In this document: in pieces, positions 1 through 8,553 of the stretch
Position numbering within the stretch: position 1 is the first letter of the stretch
Layout: the number at the start of each line of letters is the position of its first letter
Assembly: GCF_013299165.1 (NCBI RefSeq)
Contig: NZ_JAAFKD010000003.1
Coordinates: 185,381 to 249,380 of the forward strand
Source: Microcoleus sp. bin38.metabat.b11b12b14.051
GTDB taxonomy: Bacteria; Cyanobacteriota; Cyanobacteriia; Cyanobacteriales; Microcoleaceae
Direction: 5' to 3'
DNA: 64,000 nt
The notes under the pieces: model-generated
What the model saw: the letters and a program-made list of their open reading frames with translations, nothing else
Database searches by the model: none
What the model was told of the DNA's origin: nothing
Made by a program: the position numbers and the translations under genes

Positions 1-976
1 GTGGAGTATACCCTCCATAAAAGCATTCCAATACTTTCGTTCCCGGCTGACACCACAGCAGATTTGTAAAACCAGCGCCGTGAGGGCCAACAACCACTGC
101 CGCTTCTGCAAACAAACGAATTTGTTCGTCTACAGTGCGCGAAATATCTTCCAAAATTTCAAAATCAAACTCCTTCAATACCTCTCGCACTTCTGTCTCA
201 TTTTTTACCTGGCGCCGCCCGCTTCTAGACACATACAGTTTTCTGTAAGGCTTTACCTTTTCTTCTAGACAGAATTTTTTTCGCAACAGCTCTATATCGT
301 AAGGACTGGGAAAATACCAATCTTGATTGTTTCCCACCACGACGCTTTCTGCGTGATATCCCGTATCTCTAGCCCGAGTATCGATCAGAGAACTTTCAGG
401 AATACCTAGTTTGCTAGTAAATCCCGACTCAAAAACTGTGTGGCGCAGAGGATAACAAATTTTTGCTTCTTGCCAAATTTCCTTACCTAAAGCTTCTTCT
501 ATCCGACAAAGTTTAGCCAGTACAAAAATTACATAATCGTAATAACTACACCACAAATGCGACCAAGGAGCAACTACCAGCGGATAAGTAATTTGGTGGG
601 GTTTGTAAGGCCATTCTAGAATGCCGGCACCGCTAATCCTAAAATCTAAGTCTAACAGCAACTTTTGATTTAGCAGGGTGTTGCCAGACGTACAAATAGT
701 GAGAGAATCTATTTTTTCGTTCAGCGATATTTTCCAAACATAATCCGGAGCAAAAGAAACTGTTGTTTCTGTGGTAAAAAACCGAGAAGGCAATCCATTT
801 ACTGAGGTTAATGCAGGTATGTCGATGGGTTCGTGCTGCTGTTTGTAAACTATGCTGTCGTCTAGCAATTTGATGCTGGTGCGCCTGTCTAACGGGGTTC
901 TCCAAACACGCCTCGACGTGGCCAACAAGCTCTGCTTCAACATCTGTTTAATTTGGTCAACTAATTTGGGGTTCAT
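1..976 (-). CDS. GT61-like glycosyltransferase (DUF563), C-terminus cut by window edge
   Basis: The reverse strand reads without a stop from an ATG at 976 to base 1, giving 325 residues with the C-terminus outside the window. The N-terminal half is poorly conserved. From about residue 246 the sequence has the typical GT61/DUF563 ending: RKLYVSRSGRR (residues 245-255), then VVVGPHGAGFTNLLW (294-308) and PGTKVLE. The family transfers sugars, often xylose or related residues, onto glycans; in cyanobacteria such genes usually sit in exopolysaccharide or O-antigen loci. No signal peptide or membrane helix is visible, so a cytoplasmic enzyme is likely. The ATG is the first in this frame and lies 264 bp from the ureB stop, so it probably has its own promoter. 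Donor and acceptor cannot be inferred. Confidence 0.8.
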   Translation of the reverse strand, partial: MNPKLVDQIKQMLKQSLLATSRRVWRTPLDRRTSIKLLDDSIVYKQQHEPIDIPALTSVNGLPSRFFTTETTVSFAPDYVWKISLNEKIDSLTICTSGNTLLNQKLLLDLDFRISGAGILEWPYKPHQITYPLVVAPWSHLWCSYYDYVIFVLAKLCRIEEALGKEIWQEAKICYPLRHTVFESGFTSKLGIPESSLIDTRARDTGYHAESVVVGNNQDWYFPSPYDIELLRKKFCLEEKVKPYRKLYVSRSGRRQVKNETEVREVLKEFDFEILEDISRTVDEQIRLFAEAAVVVGPHGAGFTNLLWCQPGTKVLECFYGGYTP

Positions 977-1240
977 CACGCGCTTTTGCTGTGTATTTTT
1001 GCACTTTTAACAACCAGTGTCGATCGCAAACGATCGATTTTAACTCGCTCACAAGTATGAAAATTAATTTGCAAAACAAACCTACTCATGCACTCATGCG
1101 GAAAGTACAGACAAAGTTTTGAGATTGCTTTGTCAGTCTCACCCTGTAGGGCTATGGGTGATTTTTAACTTAAAAATAAGTTGTGAAAATTTTTTGAATT
1201 AATTAAAGTTAAACACTCGCGAACTATCTTATTTTCATGC

Positions 1241-1552
1241 TCAATCGTCCAGATGACCGTTAACTTTTGAGTTGAAGCCGTAGACTTGACGGCTACCAAC
1301 AAACGGTACTAATTGCACTTCCCTTTCATCGCCCGGTTCAAATCTGACTGCTGTACCGGCAGGGATATCCAAGCGCATTCCTTTTGCTCGTTCTCGATCG
1401 AATGCTAACGCTTCGTTCGTCTCGTAGAAGTGATAGTGGGAACCGACTTGTATCGGTCTGTCGCCCGTATTTCCGACCAGCAGGCGCAGCGTTGGGCGAT
1501 CGGCATTTAACTCAATTTCACCTTCTGAAACAATCATCTCTCCCGGAATCAT
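1241..1552 (-). CDS. ureB: urease subunit beta
   Basis: This encodes a 103-residue protein of the usual UreB length. It starts [16 protein letters not shown] and contains the family signatures [19 protein letters not shown] (about residues 26-44) and [18 protein letters not shown], ending with the conserved [11 protein letters not shown]. UreB is a structural subunit of nickel urease, which hydrolyses urea to ammonia and carbon dioxide in the cytoplasm. It lies 33 bp downstream of ureA in the same direction, so the two should be co-transcribed. The catalytic subunit gene ureC, normally next in this order, is absent: the 264 bp after ureB hold no ORF, and the next gene is a glycosyltransferase. 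Confidence 0.95.
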   Translation of the reverse strand: MIPGEMIVSEGEIELNADRPTLRLLVGNTGDRPIQVGSHYHFYETNEALAFDRERAKGMRLDIPAGTAVRFEPGDEREVQLVPFVGSRQVYGFNSKVNGHLDD

Positions 1553-1585
1553 ATCTGTCTCCTGCGAATCTCTGCGGTTAAATAT

Positions 1586-1888
1586 TTAACGAATCGGAGC
1601 GTGCACTGTCACCAACTTTGTTCCGTCGGGAAAAGTCGCCTCAACTTGCACTTCCTGCACCATTTCCGGTATCCCTTCCATCACATCTTCCCGCCTCAGC
1701 AGAGTTGTCCCGTAACTCATTAAATCTGCGACGGTGAGACCATCTCTTGCTCCTTCTAAAATGGCGGCAGAAATATAGGCTAGGGCTTCGGGATAGTTTA
1801 ATTTTAAACCTCTTTGTTTGCGGCGCTCTGCTAGGAGGGCGGCGGTAAAAATCAGCAGTTTGTCTTTTTCTTGGGGGGTGAGTTGCAT
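1586..1888 (-). CDS. ureA: urease subunit gamma
   Basis: This is a 100-residue protein, the standard UreA length. It opens [19 protein letters not shown] and carries [32 protein letters not shown] and [15 protein letters not shown], all typical of urease gamma. It is a non-catalytic structural subunit that assembles with UreB and UreC. The ATG is preceded by no clear Shine-Dalgarno sequence on the coding strand. The 311 bp between ureD and ureA suggest a separate promoter for ureAB, although read-through from ureD is possible. An overlapping reverse-strand ORF here is only a shadow. Confidence 0.95.
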   Translation of the reverse strand: MQLTPQEKDKLLIFTAALLAERRKQRGLKLNYPEALAYISAAILEGARDGLTVADLMSYGTTLLRREDVMEGIPEMVQEVQVEATFPDGTKLVTVHAPIR

Positions 1889-2199
1889 TTTTATTCGGGT
1901 GATGGCGATCGCCTGATTTAATCAAATTCGACTATTAGCGGTGGCAAGTCATCGCTAATTACATCCCATGACTCAAGATAGTGTTAACATCCGGTTTGTG
2001 TCAAGGTGTTTGTGCTTTCATTGTTGGACTTGAGCAGAGAACCGGAAAAATAGTTTTGTCGATCGCATAATTATGTAAAAAATGCGCTATATTGTCCCTA
2101 CCAATATCAATCAAAACTTGTGTCTCTGGTGCTGGGGCTGCCTAGGGCATTTGATTTGTTGCAGCAGGCATAGAAACTAAGTGAAACTCCGAGAAAACG
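1889..2199. other. non-coding spacer between ureD and ureA
   Basis: This 311 bp stretch has no ORF with coding character. It contains one HIP1-like site next to the ureA start and otherwise mixed sequence. The spacing suggests a promoter for ureA. I searched by eye for a GTA-N8-TAC NtcA-type palindrome, expected for nitrogen-controlled urease genes, and did not find a convincing one. Confidence 0.4.
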
Positions 2200-3150
2200 C
2201 TATTTTATCCAAACTCTGGGCAAACAACAAGAGCGTTCGGAAAAAGACAGGCGCAGCAACTGCCAAATGGCGATAAACCAGTCTCTGGCGGCAGCGGTGG
2301 ACGAACCGCGATACCGACACAGCAAACCGTTGGGAATGCGAGTAACGCCCGCAGCAGAATCAACTCCTAAAGCTCCAGGAGCCAGGGTTTCTTCGCACCG
2401 CAAAGCTCGCACTTTTTCCACGATCTCCGCTGTTACGGGTGCGCCGAGCCAAGCGAGAGTAGCGACTGCGGGTTTTCCTGCTAAACCGTGAGGACTTTCG
2501 AGCATTTGAGATCCACCTTTGAGCCATTGTCTGTCAATCCACAGAGGGCTGTTTTCCTGCCAGATTTCCGTGTGCGATCGCCATTCTCCTGACAAAAATT
2601 TTTCGCCCCTAGCACTACGTCCAAACCGCGTAATTTCCCACAGCAAAATACTCGCTTGCGGTGCTAATTCTACCCGCAAATCTTGCCTGTATATGGCGCC
2701 GTCGAAAACGATTGTTTCCTGCGGAAGCCAATCCAAATTAGCGCCTGAGTCTAATGTGATGTCTATAGTTTGTTGTGCTAAATGTCCGCTGCTGCGATAA
2801 ATTTTACCAGCCGCAGCGGTGGTGATTAAAGCTTTGGCGTTTGGTTGGAGGTGAAAATTGAGCGAAAGGCGATCGCCCCCGACAACTCCCCCAGCCGTGT
2901 GCAAAACTACGCTGTGACAAACCTCTTTCCCTTCAGGATAAAACGGACGCTGCACCTTGAGGGGCGCTTGCATTTGATTGTGAATAATTTCAGTTGCGCC
3001 GCCACGGTTCGCGTAGGCTAAATTGAGGTGCCCATGCCAATTCTTGGCAACGCTATTTGTAGGTTGATGATTGAATTCTTGGATGACGTTTTTTTGCATT
3101 TTAATTGAATAGTTAGCAAAGTATAGCTGATTTATTTGACTCATTTTCAC
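2200..3150 (-). CDS. ureD: urease accessory protein UreD
   Basis: The product is a UreD/UreH-type chaperone needed, with UreF and UreG, to load nickel into apo-urease. Recognisable signatures are WHGHLNLAYANRGGATEI (about residues 38-55), FYPEGKEVCHSVVLHTAGGV, a GGDRLSL motif, TTAAAGKIYRS and LPQETIVFDGA, ending RLSFSERSCCLPRVW. The listed start is a GTG 3 bp after the stop of the methyltransferase gene; an ATG two codons later (3144) or one at residue 18 (3099) would bring the length nearer the usual 270-300. The near-zero gap implies co-transcription with the radical SAM/methyltransferase pair upstream. Confidence 0.93.
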   Translation of the reverse strand: MKMSQINQLYFANYSIKMQKNVIQEFNHQPTNSVAKNWHGHLNLAYANRGGATEIIHNQMQAPLKVQRPFYPEGKEVCHSVVLHTAGGVVGGDRLSLNFHLQPNAKALITTAAAGKIYRSSGHLAQQTIDITLDSGANLDWLPQETIVFDGAIYRQDLRVELAPQASILLWEITRFGRSARGEKFLSGEWRSHTEIWQENSPLWIDRQWLKGGSQMLESPHGLAGKPAVATLAWLGAPVTAEIVEKVRALRCEETLAPGALGVDSAAGVTRIPNGLLCRYRGSSTAAARDWFIAIWQLLRLSFSERSCCLPRVWIK

Positions 3151-3153
3151 GCT

Positions 3154-4464
3154 TTATTTTCGGGCTAATATTACATAGTCATCAATAGAATAATTCAAGT
3201 CATAACGCAAGTTAAAATGCTGGCGAAAAAGTGGACTGATGAATTGCTGGGCATGGAGATTTTCTCTAGCAAATTTTCCAAAGTTAGGATGGGATGTCCG
3301 GCTGTCCGTTGAATGTAAATATTTATACCAAACCAAGGTTAACCCCAGATCGTCAACAAATTGTTTGACTACACTTAGCTCCTGTTCGCAACTTTCAATT
3401 TGACGAATATTATACGGTATGAGCAACTTTTTTTCTTGAATGATTAGCAAAACATAACCCGAATCTGTCAGGCTGTTGTTAAATATGTCCTTATAAATGC
3501 GATGGGATTTTTCTCTTCTATCCTCATCGTTAAAAAAACAGTGAGAAATTACAATAAATTCAAAAAACTTTTGAGGAATTTTTCTCGATTGACTTTCAGA
3601 ATCAAAGATGCTAGAAGTGTCAAACCGAAAGTAAGCATTGATCGCTTGGGGCTCCATATATTGACGCCAAAACTGGAGTCCGCGATATTGAAAAGCTTTT
3701 TGCTGTTCCAAAGAGTAATAGGATATGTGCATTGGCGGTATTACACAAAACTCGTTAATACTTTGCAACAACAAACCTAGTCCGTAGGCAACTGTCCCCG
3801 GCCCCGCGGCAATATCAAGGATATTAACTTTAGTTGGTAATAACCCTGCCTTGTAAATGAGGAACCAAGCTAGATATGTACAATAGACGTTATCTAGGAA
3901 ATACCTCATTAAATAGATGTGAGGACTTAGCTCAAAACTGTATTGAGGATCTTGTCCTTCTTTGAGTTTTTTTATATCGTCAATAGCTTGTTGAACTAAA
4001 AAATCAAATTTTGTTGTTTGGCGTTTTAAATTATTAAACTCATTTGTGAGAAAACCAGCCAAATGTTGTTCAAAATTATCAAACACCTTTTCATGAATTC
4101 CTGTGCATTGGATCATGCTTGCATCGCATTCTCTAAGTTTAAAATTTTGTGAAATAACTTCAATAAACTTAGTGTCAGGAAGCAACTTTAACTCATCAAT
4201 ATAGCCGGGGGCGTCAAGTTGTCCGAACCCCACTTGCACTTCTAATTCTGCTAAACGCCGATCGCCTTCTTGGATGCGGTCATTTTTTTGTTGCAATAAT
4301 TGTTCAAGCTGTAGCCGCTCTTTAAATAGTTTCTCCTGCAACGATAGTTTTGCCCCTGAATTTTGTATTTTTTTTAACAGTTTTTGGGCAAGTCGATTAT
4401 TTTGACTCTTCAATGCTTGGTTAAACTGTTGAGAACGCCACCAGTTAGCTAGCGGATTATTCAT
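3154..4464 (-). CDS. SAM-dependent methyltransferase-like protein with coiled-coil N-terminus
   Basis: This predicted 436-residue protein has a charged, helical N-terminal third (about 1-110, probable coiled coil rich in Q, K, L and E) and a class I methyltransferase-like fold, shown by the SAM-binding loop ILDIAAGPGTVAYG at about residues 215-228. A later stretch EFIVISHCFFND resembles motif IV, and YVLLIIQEKKLL a late strand. I chose the ATG at 4464, which overlaps the upstream radical SAM stop by 8 bp (translational coupling); a start at 4515 would lie 59 bp inside that gene. Its substrate is unknown. The tight arrangement radical SAM, methyltransferase, ureD suggests a single transcript, but a link to urease is not established. 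Confidence 0.7.
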   Translation of the reverse strand: MNNPLANWWRSQQFNQALKSQNNRLAQKLLKKIQNSGAKLSLQEKLFKERLQLEQLLQQKNDRIQEGDRRLAELEVQVGFGQLDAPGYIDELKLLPDTKFIEVISQNFKLRECDASMIQCTGIHEKVFDNFEQHLAGFLTNEFNNLKRQTTKFDFLVQQAIDDIKKLKEGQDPQYSFELSPHIYLMRYFLDNVYCTYLAWFLIYKAGLLPTKVNILDIAAGPGTVAYGLGLLLQSINEFCVIPPMHISYYSLEQQKAFQYRGLQFWRQYMEPQAINAYFRFDTSSIFDSESQSRKIPQKFFEFIVISHCFFNDEDRREKSHRIYKDIFNNSLTDSGYVLLIIQEKKLLIPYNIRQIESCEQELSVVKQFVDDLGLTLVWYKYLHSTDSRTSHPNFGKFARENLHAQQFISPLFRQHFNLRYDLNYSIDDYVILARK

Positions 4465-5380
4465 AGCCAAATCCCTCTTTACCTTCCATAATTTCAACAT
4501 CGGGGAGCATCGCATTTAGTTTATTTTTAAACTTGCGATAACTCTGCTGTTCGCTATTGTACCACCAAGCGTACTTGTGTTTAAGAGCTAATGCTTCTGA
4601 GCGCGTTGACGCAATTAGCGATCGCTCGTTGCTGGCATGAAAATCCTGAATCACTACCCGATCTACAACTTCCAACTTGCTAATAAAATTAGCTTCATCT
4701 TCTGGTAATGTAGGGAGTAATGGGGTCACAGTTATAGAAAACCTGACTTCGCAATTTTCTTGGTAAGGAAAGCTATATTTCAGTTTGGCAATAGCTTTGA
4801 GTCTCGCAGGAATACTCGGCGATTTTGGTTCAAAATCTTTCCTAACTTTTTCGCTACCAGTGGGAATGCTCATGTTAATTCGCAATCGCTGAAATTGCTG
4901 TAAAATATCGATATCTCTAGTTATCATAGGACTGCGAGTTTGGATAACCAGCGTCGGTTGATAGAGAACCATCACTTCTAATAAGTGCCTAGTTAGTTGT
5001 TCTTTCGATTCAATTGGCTGATAGGGATCTGTGACACTACTCATGTAAATTGTCGGTGGGCGATCGGGGGTTTTCTTATACCAACGTTCCAACTCTTTTT
5101 TGAGAATTTCCGCTGCATTTTGCTTGACGATTACCCAATTTCCCCAATCATCGCGCATCTGTGAATTAGGGCTAAAAGCAGCAGCATAACAATAGCTGCA
5201 TCCGTACTGACAGCCACGATAAGGATTTAGCGTGAAATCGTAAGCACTGATAAATCCAGTAGCTTTGTTAAGCACTGACTGTGCATTTTGTCCATATACT
5301 TTGGCACTTCCGAAGTTTTCCCGAAGTGCGAAAGTGTGTTTTTTACCTAGGGAATATTTTTGACACTGAGACTTTACCAT
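4457..5380 (-). CDS. radical SAM protein of the spore photoproduct lyase-like family
   Basis: This is a 307-residue protein with the radical SAM cluster motif CQYGCSYCYA: Cys57, Cys61 and Cys64 should hold the [4Fe-4S] cluster that cleaves S-adenosylmethionine. The surrounding LNPYRGCQYGCSYCYA and the later IYMSSVTDPYQPIE and TRSPMITRDIDIL are typical of the SplB/Rv2578c-like family. Members have been annotated as DNA-repair photolyase homologues, but the function of this branch is largely uncharacterised. The ATG at 5380 is the natural start. The 3' end overlaps the methyltransferase gene by 8 bp. The 725 bp upstream presumably contain the promoter of the radical SAM/methyltransferase/ureD unit. 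Confidence 0.88.
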   Translation of the reverse strand: MVKSQCQKYSLGKKHTFALRENFGSAKVYGQNAQSVLNKATGFISAYDFTLNPYRGCQYGCSYCYAAAFSPNSQMRDDWGNWVIVKQNAAEILKKELERWYKKTPDRPPTIYMSSVTDPYQPIESKEQLTRHLLEVMVLYQPTLVIQTRSPMITRDIDILQQFQRLRINMSIPTGSEKVRKDFEPKSPSIPARLKAIAKLKYSFPYQENCEVRFSITVTPLLPTLPEDEANFISKLEVVDRVVIQDFHASNERSLIASTRSEALALKHKYAWWYNSEQQSYRKFKNKLNAMLPDVEIMEGKEGFGYE

Positions 5381-5530
5381 GATTGCGCCTGCTAAAGTAT
5401 TAAAAATGAAAATGTTTAGAAATGAGAAATACCGTGGCTTTTCGATCTTACTACTTCACGAGAGAACACTTAACAAATGTTAGCAAAACAGTGGGTAATT
5501 ACTTAATTTTACAATATTTTTTTTGAATAA

Positions 5531-5644
5531 CCAGCCAGCCAACTTGATCAACTCTATTTTAAGCTCGATCGCCAAGTAATGCAAGCTTATGGATTTACTG
5601 ACAGCGACGATATTTTAGCAAAACTGCTGAAATCAAACCTATAA
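5531..5644 (+). pseudogene. C-terminal remnant resembling an Eco57I-type DNA methylase
   Basis: A short open stretch encodes PASQLDQLYFKLDRQVMQAY followed by GFTDSDDILAKLLKSNL and a stop at 5644, preceded in frame by a stop at 5528. The pattern LD-x-x-V-x-x-AYG followed by D-x-x-I-L-x-x-LL-x-LN is what I recall from the C-terminal end of Eco57I-like restriction-modification methylases in cyanobacteria. No start codon or upstream methylase sequence remains. I read it as the tail of a deleted gene. The match is short, so the identification is tentative. Confidence 0.4.
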
Positions 5645-6105
5645 CTGGCAAAAAAACCGCGAGAATCCGTGGTTAGACCTTGTGTCCTTAACTAAGCAAG
5701 TGAAAATACTGGTTACTTTTGTATACTTTTTGTAAAATTGCGTGTAATCACATAAATTGTTGATACAGATCACAAACACTTTGGTCTAAAAACAGAGATA
5801 ATTAATTAGGTATTGGCTAAATTGCGTCTGCTGGCAGATCAAATAGCAATCGAGCTGGCAAATTCAATACAAAGATTAGTTGGACATTTTGTACGGAACC
5901 GACTGTCAGCCCCAAAAGCTCAAAAGTTAAAAACCAGAAAAACTATCGGATATGGCGATCGCCTTTTCGCGATCATAATACGAAGTATTATGATTTTTAA
6001 CAATCTACTGATTAACTGAGAAATGCTGGTTTATACTGTTTCTCGATATTGCAAAAAATTAGGCACGATGTCAACTACTCGTGATTTGTTTCGGAGCAAC
6101 TTTCG
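5645..6105. promoter_or_regulatory. non-coding leader upstream of the first HAMP kinase
   Basis: About 460 bp, AT-rich, with no convincing gene. A 68-codon ORF at 5813-6019 starts with TTG, has no recognisable domain and includes a HIP1 site; I do not accept it. Part of the interval should hold the promoter of the kinase at 6106. No operator was identified. Confidence 0.35.
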
Positions 6106-7890
6106 ATGTTATTATTTACCGACACTCAGCCCCGAGATAGCAAAGTAGAGCAAGAGAACTCTGCTAACAAAAAATTGTCACAGCATACATCTATTAATTT
6201 AAATTGGCTCAGAGAACGATTCAATCATTTGCGGATCGGTCAAAAAATTAGCTACGGCTATGCTTTGGCGATCGGCATAGCGATTTTTGGCACTGGTGCG
6301 GGACTGAAAGTGGGAGACTGCTTTCGCAAGCAAGCTTTAATTCAGGTAAATGTGGCGCAACAACAACAGCAACTGTTGCAAAATTTGCAAAATAACATAT
6401 TTGAAGCCCGATCGCACGCGGCGAGATTGCCTAGCGTTTTGGGAAACACGGTGTGGCTGCAATACGAACACGATCGGTTTGTCCAGAAAATCAATGAGGC
6501 GAAAAGCCTGATTTCCGAGATACAACTTTTTGCAATAAAAAATCCCGACAGGGTAGCAATAAAAGAGAAAACTTTGCAATCTAGATTGCAAAGGTATGCC
6601 ATCGTCATTGATTACTACGCCCAGCTAACTAAACTGCAATTAAAAGAAGCGGAAGTTTGGGATTTGCAGGCTAACAGCATCGAGTCCATACAGTTACAAA
6701 TATTGAGGAATAAGAGTGGGGAAGAGGCGATCGTATTAGATCAACTTGCTGAAAACTTGACCCAGCAAATTGCAGAAATAGAAGTTCTCAAACTGCAAGG
6801 GGCAGAAGCATTAGAAGATGCTGAAGACTTGCGAAACCGAATCATTCTGGGGAGTATGGTAATTTCAGCACTCATCGCCATGTTACTGGCGGACAAAACC
6901 AGCCGCGCGATCGCCCAACCCCTCGAAACCGTGACTAGCGTCGCGCAACAAGTCGCCCACGAATCGAATTTCAACCTGCGAGTACCAGTCACAACGGCAG
7001 ACGAAATTGGAGTTTTAGCAACTTCTTTCAATCAATTGATCCAGCGAGTTAGCGACTATACGCAAGAACTTAAACAAACTCAATCCCAATTAATTCAGAC
7101 CGAAAAAATGTCATCTCTCGGTCAAATGGTGGCAGGGATCGCCCACGAAATCAACAATCCCGTCAACTTCATCGGCGGCAACATCGATCACGCCAATACA
7201 TACATCCAAGATTTGGCGGACTTGGTAACTCTCTATCAAGAATACTATCCCAACCCACCCGACGCAATTCAAGACTGCATCGAACACATTGAATTGGAAT
7301 TCCTGAGAGAAGATTTGCCAAAAACCCTTGGTTCGATGAAAATGGGAGCCGATCGCATTCGCGAAATTGTTGTATCGATGCGTAACTTTTCCCGCTTAGA
7401 TGACGGCAAAATGAAACCAGCCAACATTCAGGAGGGAATAGACAGCACCCTGGTAATTCTCAATCACCGACTAAAACAAGGTATTCAAGTTATTAAAAAA
7501 TACGGCAATTTGCCTCTGATTGAATGCTCTGGCTCGCAACTGAATCAAGTATTTATGAACGTGATCGGCAATGCGATAGATGCGCTGGAGGAGGTGAAAA
7601 AGGCTGACAAAGAATTTTCGCCCACGATTTGGATTTGCACGGAAGTTACGGCAGATAACGCTGTCACTGTCAAGATTCGGGATAACGGGCCGGGAATTGC
7701 ACCCGCAAGTGCGACACAGATATTTGACCCGTTTTTTACTACAAAGTCGATCGGCAAAGGTACCGGGTTGGGACTGGCTATTTCCTATCAAATCGTTGCC
7801 CAGCATCAAGGCAAAATAGAGATGGATTCTCAAATAGGACAGGGTACGGAATTTGCGATTACTTTGCCAGTTGCTGCTTCATTCAGTTGA
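6106..7890 (+). CDS. membrane sensor histidine kinase (2 TM, HAMP, IAHEINNP class)
   Basis: This 594-residue kinase has a hydrophobic helix near 50-68, a Gln/Leu-rich external region to about 245, a second helix near 247-265 (LGSMVISALIAMLLAD) and a HAMP domain to about 320. The kinase core has the phospho-acceptor H347 in GIAHEINNPVNF, an N box (QVFMNVIGNAIDAL), a G1 box DNGPGIAP, FDPFFTTK and G2 GTGLGLAI. This H-box type is very common in cyanobacteria. The external region probably senses a signal that cannot be deduced. No response regulator is adjacent, so it is an orphan kinase. The closest relative in the window by layout is the kinase at 23170. The ATG at 6106 follows GGAGCAACTTTCG, a plausible RBS. 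Confidence 0.93.
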   Translation: MLLFTDTQPRDSKVEQENSANKKLSQHTSINLNWLRERFNHLRIGQKISYGYALAIGIAIFGTGAGLKVGDCFRKQALIQVNVAQQQQQLLQNLQNNIFEARSHAARLPSVLGNTVWLQYEHDRFVQKINEAKSLISEIQLFAIKNPDRVAIKEKTLQSRLQRYAIVIDYYAQLTKLQLKEAEVWDLQANSIESIQLQILRNKSGEEAIVLDQLAENLTQQIAEIEVLKLQGAEALEDAEDLRNRIILGSMVISALIAMLLADKTSRAIAQPLETVTSVAQQVAHESNFNLRVPVTTADEIGVLATSFNQLIQRVSDYTQELKQTQSQLIQTEKMSSLGQMVAGIAHEINNPVNFIGGNIDHANTYIQDLADLVTLYQEYYPNPPDAIQDCIEHIELEFLREDLPKTLGSMKMGADRIREIVVSMRNFSRLDDGKMKPANIQEGIDSTLVILNHRLKQGIQVIKKYGNLPLIECSGSQLNQVFMNVIGNAIDALEEVKKADKEFSPTIWICTEVTADNAVTVKIRDNGPGIAPASATQIFDPFFTTKSIGKGTGLGLAISYQIVAQHQGKIEMDSQIGQGTEFAITLPVAASFS

Positions 7891-7918
7891 CAGTTGACAG
7901 TTGGCAGTTGACAGTTGA
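7883..7918. repeat. short heptanucleotide array (CAGTTGA type)
   Basis: About five units of the 7-mer CAGTTGA or CAGTTGG are in tandem. The stop codon of the upstream kinase (TGA, 7888-7890) lies inside the first unit, so the array has been added exactly at the gene end. Similar arrays recur in most intergenic spaces of the window. Confidence 0.85.
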
Positions 7919-8053
7919 GGGCGACTTCTATCTGCAAGGAATTTGAAGAGTCTTCTTTCTTAAAACTCTTGTGGCGCTATGCTCCTAGCCCGCCCGCAAA
8001 AATAAAGTTAAATGCCACAACAGGTTATTAACTGACAAAGGATGGAATGGAAT

Positions 8054-8138
8054 GGGGGTGGAGGGACTTGAACCCACACGACCGTTTCGGGTCAACGGAT
8101 TTTAAGTCCGTAGCGTCTACCATTCCGCCACACCCCCT
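8054..8138 (-). tRNA. trnL: tRNA-Leu (UAA anticodon), intron-less
   Basis: Read on the minus strand, the sequence folds as a class II tRNA. A 7-bp acceptor stem GGGGGTG/CACCCCC is followed by discriminator A (8054), the D region contains TGGTAGACGC, and the anticodon arm is ACGGA-CTTAAAA-TCCGT with anticodon TAA. A long variable arm (TGACCCGAAACGGTCGT) and T arm (GTGGG-TTCAAGT-CCCTC region) complete it. The 3' CCA is not encoded. The anticodon loop is uninterrupted, so the group I intron carried by many cyanobacterial trnL(UAA) genes is absent. Confidence 0.95.
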
Positions 8139-8337
8139 TTTCGTGAAGCTGCTGCTGTGGGTTTGAGCCACTGACAACAACAGCCTTTTATTCTACAGCC
8201 AAAACCCCAATTTACGCAACCCCTAATCCAAAAATTCCTAAAAGTCGCGCTGCATCTCCCCAAGCGGTACAATAGTTAACCAGCTAGCGGAGCGTTTGTC
8301 CCCACTTACCCTGTTATTATTTACCTAAAGCAAATCC

Positions 8338-8553
8338 ATGTATATTACCTTGCTGCTTTACGCCGTGTTGGCAGGAACCTACCTCTTGGTAGTACCCGTT
8401 GCCACCTACGCTTACCTGAACAGCCGCTGGTACGTGGCTACGTCTTTTGAGCGCGGCTTCATGTACTTCTTGATGTTCTTCTTTTTCCCAGGTATGTTTC
8501 TCCTAGCTCCCTTTTTGAATTTTCGCCCCAAACGGCGGCAGATAGAAGCCTAA
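8338..8553 (+). CDS. ndhL: NAD(P)H-quinone oxidoreductase subunit L
   Basis: This 71-residue membrane protein matches Ndh[21 protein letters not shown], then [19 protein letters not shown], and the C-terminal [13 protein letters not shown]. It has two hydrophobic segments (about 4-24 and 42-62). NdhL is a small subunit of the thylakoid NDH-1 complex, which takes part in cyclic electron flow, respiration and inorganic carbon uptake; it occurs only in the oxygenic photosynthetic lineage. The gene ends directly before the ATG of the DUF3007 gene with no gap, so the two are co-transcribed. trpA lies downstream, an order I recall from other cyanobacteria. Confidence 0.95.
   Translation: MYITLLLYAVLAGTYLLVVPVATYAYLNSRWYVATSFERGFMYFLMFFFFPGMFLLAPFLNFRPKRRQIEA

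Noticed and set aside
3154..4515. Longer form of the methyltransferase starting at 4515
   Set aside because: It would overlap the radical SAM gene by 59 bp; the ATG at 4464 gives a normal 8-bp overlap.
5813..6019. A 68-codon ORF upstream of the first HAMP kinase
   Set aside because: It starts with TTG, contains HIP1 sequence and low-complexity hydrophobic codons, has no RBS and no recognisable domain.
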